Positions 45,557 through 52,464 of a stretch of 64,000 bases of DNA are shown in pieces. The notes under the pieces were generated by a model. The model had not been told where the DNA came from. It worked only from the letters and a program-made list of their open reading frames with translations, and searched no databases. The translations under genes and the position numbers were made by a program. Origin of the DNA: Pelobacter seleniigenes DSM 18267. GTDB taxonomy: Bacteria > Desulfobacterota > Desulfuromonadia > Desulfuromonadales > Geopsychrobacteraceae. How positions within the stretch are numbered: position 1 is the stretch's first letter; each line of letters begins with the position of its first letter. The stretch covers positions 1,562,501-1,626,500 of the forward strand of contig NZ_JOMG01000002.1 in assembly GCF_000711225.1 (NCBI RefSeq). Direction: 5' to 3'.

Positions 45557-46000
45557 CGCTGCGGCCGTAAGGGCCCACCTCTGTATCTATCTGAAAACAA
45601 AACTGTCTCCCTGTTGTTCCGCTCTGTTCTTCTCAGAGCAGGACGGAACAACAACGATTCAGTCTTCCGTTATCTCATCGATAAACCCCGTCCCTAGCGT
45701 TCTTATCCCTGTCTCGACAGGTAAAAGCTCATTCAGGGGAGAGATTCAGGTTTACGATTTGCCATAATTGCCATTGGTCTGTGTGTTCGCCTCTGTTAGA
45801 TTGCTACTGAAGCCCGCTCTTTGCCGTCAAATGTAGATATCACGACAATTCTGCCGACTATAGGGATCATCGCTGGCTTGCATTGTGAAATCGATGTTTT
45901 TTTAAGGGATTAATTTTGTGAGGTTGGAAAAATCCCTTTTTCCAGACCCTGCTTGACAATGTCTCAGAGTGAGTATTTCCAACAACCTGTTGGGGGCACA
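45557..46000. other. 444-bp intergenic region with terminator and dispersed repeat
   Basis: No gene is seen. The region holds a hairpin at 45613-45652 (end of the island operon) and the second copy of a dispersed repeat at 45911-46003, just upstream of panE copy 2. Confidence 0.5.
45613..45652 (+). terminator. Hairpin after the GlcG-like gene
   Basis: GTTGTTCCG / CGGAACAAC form a 9-bp stem with an inner CTCTG/CAGAG stem. It lies 56 bp after the last island gene. No strong T-tract follows. Confidence 0.55.
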
Positions 46001-46003
46001 ATG
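45911..46003. repeat. Dispersed intergenic repeat, copy 2
   Basis: The sequence aligns over ~90 bp with 8362-8453. It includes an internal stem TTGGAAAAA/TTTTTCCAG and ends with CAACAACCTGTTG; its right end overlaps the ribosome-binding region and start codon of panE copy 2. Confidence 0.55.
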
Positions 46004-46948
46004 AAATTTCTGATTTGGGGTGCCGGAGGAATCGGTGCCTATTATGGCGCACGGTTGATTCGTGCCGGACATGAGGTGGTGCTGGTAGCGCGCGGCGAAC
46101 ATCTGCAGGCGCTGCAGGCAACCGGGCTGAATATTGACCATGAAGATTTTTGCTTCGAAGAACCGATCTGCGCGGTATCCTGGGCAGAACTGGAACAGAA
46201 CTACTGCGCCGCTGATTTTGACGCGATTCTGTTGACAATTAAAGCCAACGGCACTGCCGCGCTGCTACAACAGGCCGGCTCCTGGTTGAAAGCCGGCAAT
46301 TGTCCGGTGATTTCCCTGCAGAATGGGGTGGATAACGAAGAGTTGCTGGCCGGCAGTTTGCCAGCCCGGCGGGTGATCGGCGGTCTGGCCGTGCGTATTG
46401 GCGGCCATGTTATTGCCCCGGGGAAGATCCAGGCCCGCGGCCCGGCCCAGCTGATCATCGGTCATTGGCCGCAGGGAGCGACAGAGCCCGCTTCTCCTCT
46501 TGAGTTGTTGGGCAGGACGTTCAATGAGGCGGGAATTCCAACCAGGGTAACAACCGATATCCGTTATGAGCTGTGGCGCAAACTGCTCATCAACAACGGG
46601 GTCAATCCGCTTTCCGCACTGACCCGGCTGGATACCCAAACCCTGACCCGGCACGCTGAGTTTGGGTCCATTGTTTACGGACTGATGCAGGAAGCGGCCC
46701 GGGCCGCCAATGCTGCCGGGGTATCCCTGGGGCAGGCTGATATCGATGAAATGTTCGAGCTGATCCGCACTTTTGCGGCCATCAAGACCTCCATGCTGGT
46801 CGATCTGGAGATGGGGCGGCCGCTGGAACTCGACGCGATCTGTGGAGCAGTGGTCGAACGTTGCCGCGCCACGGGGCAGGACGCACCTTATACGAGCCTG
46901 GTGCTGGCGTTGCTTCGCCAATCGATCAATAAACAGGGGGACGTATGA
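46001..46948 (+). CDS. panE: 2-dehydropantoate 2-reductase family protein (copy 2)
   Basis: This ~315-residue NADPH-dependent reductase has GAGGIGAYYGARLIRAGHEV, a catalytic Lys in LTIKANGTA, SLQNGVDNEE and the C-terminal LWRKLLINNGVNPLSAL segment, which fits PanE better than copy 1. I placed the start at the ATG 46001; the upstream extension to 45953 lies within a dispersed repeat. It may supply pantoate or reduce another 2-keto acid. A MITE-like repeat begins 2 bp after its stop. Confidence 0.87.
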   Translation: MKFLIWGAGGIGAYYGARLIRAGHEVVLVARGEHLQALQATGLNIDHEDFCFEEPICAVSWAELEQNYCAADFDAILLTIKANGTAALLQQAGSWLKAGNCPVISLQNGVDNEELLAGSLPARRVIGGLAVRIGGHVIAPGKIQARGPAQLIIGHWPQGATEPASPLELLGRTFNEAGIPTRVTTDIRYELWRKLLINNGVNPLSALTRLDTQTLTRHAEFGSIVYGLMQEAARAANAAGVSLGQADIDEMFELIRTFAAIKTSMLVDLEMGRPLELDAICGAVVERCRATGQDAPYTSLVLALLRQSINKQGDV

Positions 46949-46949
46949 A

Positions 46950-47128
46950 ATGGCTGCTAGTTTAAGCAACTTTGCAGTAAACTCGGGACTGTCCCCAGGG
47001 TCATCGGGGGCTGTCCCAAGAGTTTGCGAGCCATGAAACTGTCGCGGTTAACACCGCAAAGACCTGGGACAGCCCCCGTGCGGGGACAGTCCCGGTTTTG
47101 CTGCCAGCGACTCTTAAACTAGCGCCAT
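46950..47128. repeat. MITE-like nested palindromic repeat, copy 1
   Basis: This ~179-bp element is nearly identical to 56420-56596 over its inner ~150 bp. It contains GGGACTGTCCCC and GGGGGCTGTCCC on the left and their reverse complements GGGACAGCCCCC and GGGGACAGTCCC on the right, around a central stem GCGGT/ACCGC. Its ends form imperfect terminal inverted repeats (CTAGTTTAAG left, CTTAAACTAG right). No transposase gene is inside. Confidence 0.9.
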
Positions 47129-47174
47129 TCGGGACAGTATCTGATGCAGAGAGCCTCTGCAAGGAGCCAAGCTC

Positions 47175-47435
47175 ATGGATTTTCAGCTGTTTATTGATTG
47201 GGCCAACAGTTTTTACCAACAATATCCTCTCTTTTGTTATGTCGTGGGCGGCATCTTGCTGCTCATGACCCTCTGGAAACCACGCAAGGTTCTCCGCAGC
47301 CTGCTGCTGGCCTTGGTCCTAGTTGCGCTGCTCTATATCAGTTTTTGGCTGATCGATTCCATCAATTTCGGCAAGGATCTCACGGAAAAAGGGATTCAAC
47401 GGTCGGAACAGGCGATCGAGCAACAAGCGCAGTGA
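47175..47435 (+). CDS. Small two-helix membrane protein of unknown function
   Basis: This 86-residue protein starts 8 bases after AAGGAG. It has two hydrophobic segments (about residues 18-35 and 42-62) and a polar, Glu/Gln-rich C-terminal tail (GIQRSEQAIEQQAQ). I do not recognise a family. It converges on hgcB, with 37 bp between stops. Nothing ties it to mercury metabolism except position. Confidence 0.6.
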   Translation: MDFQLFIDWANSFYQQYPLFCYVVGGILLLMTLWKPRKVLRSLLLALVLVALLYISFWLIDSINFGKDLTEKGIQRSEQAIEQQAQ

Positions 47436-47472
47436 TGGGGATAACAGTGACGGGAAAGCCTGCCGGCGCTGT

Positions 47473-47757
47473 TCAGCACCCCCCTTTGATCCGCAGGGAG
47501 AATTTTTCTTCCAGCCACTCAGACAACAGCCCGGAGGCGCAGCCGACCCCGGAATCGACGCTGAGCACGGCGACCGGGCAGTTGCGGGCGCAGGCACCGC
47601 ATTCCATGCAGGCATCCAGATCGACAATTCTTGCCCGGCCGGATTCCAGGACCAGGACGGCATGGGGGCAGACTTCAACACAGCGGCCGCAGCCAATACA
47701 GTGCTCGGCATCCAGGCTCAGGGTGGCCACATTCTTGATATATCTGAAATTATCCAT
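47473..47757 (-). CDS. hgcB: HgcB, 4Fe-4S ferredoxin required for mercury methylation
   Basis: This 94-residue ferredoxin has two cluster motifs, CIGCGRCVEVCP (from residue 20) and the HgcB-type CMECGACARNCP, followed by the conserved PVAVLSVDSGVGCASG and a C-terminal Cys. It is thought to pass electrons to the HgcA corrinoid and handle Hg(II) through its C-terminal Cys. The gene starts 19 bp after hgcA with CAGGA upstream. The product ends Gly-Gly-Cys followed by UGA, where well-studied HgcB proteins have a vicinal Cys pair, so either one Cys suffices or the stop is recoded (see findings). Confidence 0.93.
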   Translation of the reverse strand: MDNFRYIKNVATLSLDAEHCIGCGRCVEVCPHAVLVLESGRARIVDLDACMECGACARNCPVAVLSVDSGVGCASGLLSEWLEEKFSLRIKGGC

Positions 47758-47776
47758 GGCGGATGTCCTGTTCCAG

Positions 47777-48865
47777 TTATGAAAAAAGTGCCCAGCCGCA
47801 GAGTAGGGCCGCGCAAAGCAGAGCGGCGAGCATGACGGGCAGGGCGATATTCATCTCTTTGCGCACCCCGGAGCGCGAGGTAAAGGGGGTGCTGCCGGTG
47901 AAATTCATGGCGTAAAAGGAGCTGATGCTGGTCAGGACGAGAACCGCTGCCGCAATCGCCGCCGGGCTGAACCCCGGCCACATGGCCCAGGCCCAGCAGG
48001 CGCTGCCGAGCAAACCGAGGAGCATCCCCTTAAAAGCGAAACTTGGCCCAGGCAGCCAGGGCAGGAGGATGGGGAGCAGAACCGTTCCGGTCAGGACCGC
48101 TCCGCAAAGTGCCGCAGCAGCAGCCAGGCCGAAGCTGGCCCCCCTGAACCACCATCCGACCAGGAATGTCACCACGCTTGCAGGCAGCGAGAATTGCAGC
48201 GAGTGAATCAGCTCGACCGGGATCAGCACCAGTCGCTGGCGCAGGGAGAAGATCAGTTTTCTCATCTCCGGAGTTGTGACCAGACCGTTATCCAGGTATT
48301 CGGGAAGGTCGGCAATATCAATGGCCGCATAGCGAATTCTAAAACCGGTTGCCCTGGTGACCTCGTGGGCAGCGATGCCCGGCGCGCCCAGGATCGGCAG
48401 GATGATAGATCGATTATCGATCAGTTCCTTGAGGGCGGTGGACTGAATGCGCCCGATCAGTTCCCTGGTTCCGAAGGAGCCCTTGCCCGCTGCACACCAG
48501 ACATTGATCCCGTAAGTTTCCAGAACCAGGATCCAGACATTCCTGCCCCTGAGGGTGCTGCGCACCAGGTCGTAACTCATTTTATAGTTTGCGGTAACCA
48601 CGACGGGAGCCAAAGTGTCGGGGTTTCCAACGGCGTATAAGCCCGGCGGGACAATGTAGGAATCCCGCCCGATCCCCCAACGGGCTTTCCAGCAGCCGAG
48701 GCGATCCCGCCAGCTGAGTTGGGATGAGATCCGGGGGACTTTGCCGACTGTTGTGGTCAGCCAGGATGTGAAGCCGGGGACCTGGTCATTGATTTCTCCG
48801 CCACCGGCGGAGTTCTCCGGGCCTCAGCAGGGGGGCTTGTCGATGTCGGTAACGGTTGTTTTCAA
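47777..48865 (-). CDS. hgcA: HgcA, corrinoid protein of mercury methylation, read through an in-frame UGA
   Basis: HgcA transfers a methyl group from its cobalamin to Hg(II). The family-defining cap-helix motif NVWCAAGKG is at residues 121-129, with the Co-coordinating Cys124. RDSYIVPPGLYAVGNPD and TANYKMSYD precede it, and about five membrane helices follow from residue ~230. The conserved sequence upstream of position 48613 has no ATG, GTG or TTG before a single in-frame UGA (48826-48824). Read as an amino acid, the UGA becomes residue 14 (PPC-U-GPEN) and the frame reaches the TTG at 48865, with GGAG nine bases upstream. The full product is 362 residues. A SECIS-like hairpin follows the UGA. 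If the UGA were a true stop the gene would be broken. Confidence 0.88.
48796..48826 (-). promoter_or_regulatory. Candidate bacterial SECIS element of hgcA
   Basis: On the minus strand the UGA (48826-48824) is followed after 11 nt by a perfect 7-bp stem CTCCGCC/GGCGGAG with the three-base loop GGU. The loop begins 19 nt after the UGA, which from memory equals the distance of the SelB-contacted GGU in E. coli fdhF. Confidence 0.6.
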
Positions 48866-48871
48866 GATTTT

Positions 48872-48916
48872 TTACTCCATTGGTTCCAGCTCGGTTGGCT
48901 CCGGATGATGCTTCAT
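48872..48916 (-). CDS. Possible 14-codon leader ORF ahead of hgcA
   Basis: An ATG at 48916 opens a 14-residue frame (MKHHPEPTELEPME) that ends with TAA at 48874-48872, overlapping the GGAG used by hgcA. Translation of it could couple ribosomes to the TTG start of hgcA. No strong ribosome-binding site precedes it, so it may be chance. Confidence 0.25.
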   Translation of the reverse strand: MKHHPEPTELEPME

Positions 48917-49011
48917 GACCAGTGTTGCCTGGTGAGAATCTTAACGGTAGATATTTTCATTGCCAATATGCCTGATTCCGAATGCGGCCGTCCAGTCTGG
49001 AATCTTTGGCG

Positions 49012-49033
49012 CAGGTTGTTTTTCAACAGCCTG
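49012..49033. repeat. Short intergenic palindrome, CAGG-TTGTT family
   Basis: CAGGTTGTT-TTTC-AACAGCCTG between hgcA and the histidine kinase gene; the same core occurs at 3356, 8290 and 21142. The rest of 48917-49080 holds no recognisable gene. Confidence 0.5.
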
Positions 49034-49080
49034 GCAAGGTGTTGGTTAGCGCAGCTGGTAGAAGTCGGGGAGAAAAGGAA

Positions 49081-52000
49081 TTATTGCAGAACTCTGCTGA
49101 TGGTGGCGAGTAATGCTGACATTTCCAACGGCTTCAGGCAGAACGCATCAATTTCGAGGCGCTCGATGTCCTCTTCCGACACTTTGGAGCTGTAACCGGA
49201 ACAGAGAATGACCGGAAGATCCGGTTTGATGGCCTTGGCTTTGGCAATGAGTTCCGTGCCGGTCAATTCCGGCATGGTTTGATCGGTCAACAGCAGATCA
49301 AACTGTTCCGGGGTCTCCTTGAGTCTCTTCAGCCCGGCTGTGCTGCTGGTTTCGGTGGTCACCTGATAACCCACATCGGTCAACATCATGCTGATCATTT
49401 CTGTCAGCATCTGTTCATCATCGATGAGCAGGATATGTCCCGAGCCGGTTGGCAATTGCTGGTTATCGGTTTTTGGCTGTACGGAAGAGTTGGGTTCTGT
49501 CGTCAACGGAAACAGCAGCTCAAAAGAACTCCCCTGGTTCACTGTGCTCTGTAACCGGATCATACCGCGGCTTTTTTTGACAAATCCCTGGACAGTCGCC
49601 AGCCCCATACCGGTCCCCTGTTCCACGTCCTTGGTGGTGAAGAACGGGTCAAAGATTCTGTCAATGACTTGCGGCGCTATGCCGCAGCCGGTATCCGTGA
49701 TCTTGATGCTGATATAGGACCCTGGCTGGCAGGAGTATTGCGGCAGAAGGTCTTGCTCCTGCAGGTCGGCAGTCGCCAGGGCGATGGTCAGGTCGCCTTT
49801 TTCCTCCATGGCATGAACGGCGTTGGTGCAAAGATTGATCAGGGCTTCCTCAAGTTTGGTGGAATTGGCTTCGATGGTGGCCACGGCAGCGCTCGAAGCG
49901 ACTTGGTAGCATAGGTTGATGGTCGAAGGAAGGGTGGCTTTCAACAATTTGACTGTTTCTTCGATAACCATGTTCGGTTGGACCGACTCGATCTGTTCCG
50001 ATTCCTTGCGACTGTAGGCAAGGATCTGCCGTACCAGATCACGGGACCGGCGCACCGCAATCTGGGCATTGTGGAGAAAGGTTTTGACCTCTTCGTCGGC
50101 TGAGTTTTTTCTCTGTGCCAGCTCCAGGTTGCCAAGGATAATGGCCAGATTGTTGTTGAAATTATGGGCAATCCCGCCGGCCATAACGCCAACCGCTTCC
50201 ATTTTGTATTTCTGGCGAAGGTGATTCTCCAGGTTTTCTTTATCCTGCTGGGCCTTGTTGCGCTGGGTGATATCGCGCTCAATGGCGAGAATAAATTCCT
50301 GCTCATCGAGCTGCAGCGGACGCAGGGTGACTTCGACCGGGAAAATTTTGCCATCCTTACAGCGGTGGGAAACTTCGAAAGTGAGTGTTTCCCCGGGTTT
50401 CAGATTACGGATCGGGGCGTCCTCCGAGATCAGGTCCGCGCCGTCGACATCGAGCAGGTTGATGGATTTGCCAATGAGTTCGTGGCGTTCATAACCATGG
50501 TGGCGGCAGGCCGATTCGCTAAGATCGACAATGAACAAATCATCGTCTTGCCGCTGCAGAACCAGCGCATAGTCGGCAACATGTTCAAACAGAGTATGAA
50601 ATTTCTGTTTTTCAGCCTGAAGGATTGCTTCGGTCTGTCTGCGAACGGCGATTTCCCGCTGCAGTTCAGCGGTTTTTTGATTGACCTGTTTTTTCAGGGT
50701 TCTGCTCCAGAGAGAGATCACCAGCAGCAGGATAAAGACTGGAGTAACACCGTAAATTACGTATCTGATGGTCGTTTTAAAACTGTTCTCGGAGGAGTCG
50801 TAGGGAGCAAACCATTTGGAATAAAGTTGCCGGTATTGGCCGTTTTCTTTGAGAATATGGAGTCCTTCCGAGAAATCGGCGAGGAGAGCTCCGTTGCCAT
50901 GCAGGGTGGCGTAGCTGTATTCGGGGGAAAGAATCGATTTCTGCCCGACCAGCAGATTGTCCCAGTGGTGTTTTCTGATCCAATAAAATGCCGGGATTCG
51001 GGCGACTAAAGCACAGTCTGCCTGCCCATCGGCAAGGCGACGGAGGGCTTCTTCCTGGGTAGAGACGGTGATCAATTCCTTGGCCAGTCCCATTTTTACG
51101 GCCAGGTCGTGGAGGATGTCCCCCTCCATGACCAGAATGGATTTTCCGCTCAGTTGGCCGAGATTGGCAAAGGGCAGATCCCCTTTCCTGGTGATGATGG
51201 CATGGCCAACAACGGAGTGGGGTGGTGAAAAATCCACCACTTTATCCCGTTCGGGAGAATAGAACATTCCCTCAATAATATCGATGTTGCCGTTGGAGAG
51301 CCCCTGCCGAATGTTGTTCCAGGAGTCAAGTTCGATACTGATATCGAGATTCAACTGTTTGGCGATCGCCCGGGTCAGGTCGACGTTGAACCCGGCGGGC
51401 TGGCCGTTTTCATCCAGGTACTCATAGGGCGGGTACTGTTTGTCGCCACCGACGATGATGCGGCTTTTGGGCCTGACCAGCGGGGCGAACCATTTTTCGT
51501 GCAGCTTCTGAAAAGTGCCGTCGGCAATGACAATGGAAAGGCCTTCGTTGAGTATGCTTAACAGCTGCCGCTGACCTTTGGGGACGGCAAAGCAGAAGGA
51601 TTGCACGAATTGCTCAAGGGGGGGACCGACCGCCTGGAGGTTTTTGAGGCTGTACTGTTGAAGCAGCTGGAAAGCCAGCAGTTTCTGGATGACGACCGCA
51701 TCATAATGTCCCTGTGACAAATCCAGCAATGCCGTCGCAAAAGAGTCGGTCGGGACGATAGTCGCACCCAGGTTGCTGTGGCGCAGAAATTCTTCCGCGC
51801 TGTCACCACGTAACACTGCGACCTGTTTGCCACGGAGGTCGCTAAGGGAGTTGATCTCTTTATTGTCGGTCCGGGCGATGATGGTGCCGTGCATATGGAG
51901 GTAGGGGAAGGTGAAATCGAACAATTTTTCCCGCTCCGGCGTTCGCCCAACCAGCGGGAGAACTTGAATTTGCTTGTCAATCAGCTGCTGTTTGATCTTG

Positions 52001-52239
52001 GCCCAGGAGCCGGTGGTAAAGGTCACCTCATAGCCCATGGCCTGCAGCGTCGCTTTGAGCAGTTCGACCGAGAACCCGGTAGGTTGATTATTTTCATCGA
52101 TCAGGCTGAACGGGGGATAATCAAATTCGGCGGCGGAAAGGATAGGAGATCGGTCGGTTGGCTGAGTTTGGGCAAAGAGGCCGGAGACCCAGAATAAGCA
52201 GAAAAAGACCGTTAAAATAAAAGCGCGTCTTGGCTTCAT
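49081..52239 (-). CDS. Hybrid sensor histidine kinase with two periplasmic solute-binding domains
   Basis: This 1052-residue membrane sensor begins with a signal peptide (to about residue 24). Two tandem SBP_bac_3 domains follow (~30-255 and ~265-485), then a membrane helix near 500-520 and a PAS domain (~545-665). The kinase core has the phospho-acceptor His692 in GIAHNFNNNLAIILGN and ATP-binding boxes DTGCGIAP and GTGMGLATV. It ends with a receiver domain with Asp986 in LLTDQTMPELTG. The double periplasmic module resembles BvgS/EvgS. It probably senses an amino-acid-like ligand; no partner response regulator is encoded nearby. Confidence 0.93.
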   Translation of the reverse strand: MKPRRAFILTVFFCLFWVSGLFAQTQPTDRSPILSAAEFDYPPFSLIDENNQPTGFSVELLKATLQAMGYEVTFTTGSWAKIKQQLIDKQIQVLPLVGRTPEREKLFDFTFPYLHMHGTIIARTDNKEINSLSDLRGKQVAVLRGDSAEEFLRHSNLGATIVPTDSFATALLDLSQGHYDAVVIQKLLAFQLLQQYSLKNLQAVGPPLEQFVQSFCFAVPKGQRQLLSILNEGLSIVIADGTFQKLHEKWFAPLVRPKSRIIVGGDKQYPPYEYLDENGQPAGFNVDLTRAIAKQLNLDISIELDSWNNIRQGLSNGNIDIIEGMFYSPERDKVVDFSPPHSVVGHAIITRKGDLPFANLGQLSGKSILVMEGDILHDLAVKMGLAKELITVSTQEEALRRLADGQADCALVARIPAFYWIRKHHWDNLLVGQKSILSPEYSYATLHGNGALLADFSEGLHILKENGQYRQLYSKWFAPYDSSENSFKTTIRYVIYGVTPVFILLLVISLWSRTLKKQVNQKTAELQREIAVRRQTEAILQAEKQKFHTLFEHVADYALVLQRQDDDLFIVDLSESACRHHGYERHELIGKSINLLDVDGADLISEDAPIRNLKPGETLTFEVSHRCKDGKIFPVEVTLRPLQLDEQEFILAIERDITQRNKAQQDKENLENHLRQKYKMEAVGVMAGGIAHNFNNNLAIILGNLELAQRKNSADEEVKTFLHNAQIAVRRSRDLVRQILAYSRKESEQIESVQPNMVIEETVKLLKATLPSTINLCYQVASSAAVATIEANSTKLEEALINLCTNAVHAMEEKGDLTIALATADLQEQDLLPQYSCQPGSYISIKITDTGCGIAPQVIDRIFDPFFTTKDVEQGTGMGLATVQGFVKKSRGMIRLQSTVNQGSSFELLFPLTTEPNSSVQPKTDNQQLPTGSGHILLIDDEQMLTEMISMMLTDVGYQVTTETSSTAGLKRLKETPEQFDLLLTDQTMPELTGTELIAKAKAIKPDLPVILCSGYSSKVSEEDIERLEIDAFCLKPLEMSALLATISRVLQ

Positions 52240-52386
52240 TAATCTCTCGGTTGTTAGACCAGATCTTCTTTTTCAGGCGATGTTCATGTCTTGGGAGGCT
52301 GAATTGTAGCAATAATTTTAAAAAAAGTTAATCGAAATTTCAACTGTCAAAGCTGCCTGATCGCGCGTTAAAGCATTCATACCCCG

Positions 52387-52414
52387 GGTTATGGTAGCGG
52401 ATGCTACCATAACC
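52387..52414. terminator. Perfect 12-bp hairpin between chemoreceptor and kinase genes
   Basis: GGTTATGGTAGC (52387-52398) and GCTACCATAACC (52403-52414) are exact inverted copies around GGAT. It follows the chemoreceptor stop on the minus strand by 50 bp. Without a T-tract it could equally be an operator for the kinase gene. Confidence 0.55.
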
Positions 52415-52464
52415 GGAATAATCCACGCTGATTTCCGGGAGCGGAAACCAGCGCGGGAGAGGGG

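Noticed and set aside
47777-48613. hgcA starting at the TTG 48613
   Set aside because: This would remove the conserved RDSYIVPPGLYAVGNPD region and more, and there is no good ribosome-binding site. The longer frame through the UGA is better supported.
48824-48826. Frameshift instead of recoding at the hgcA UGA
   Set aside because: The frame is the same on both sides of the UGA from the TTG start, so no shift is needed; I counted the six-C run before it twice to be sure.
48905-49195. 96-codon open frame on the plus strand opposite the kinase 3' end
   Set aside because: Overlaps the kinase gene and a palindromic repeat; no ribosome-binding site or recognisable product.
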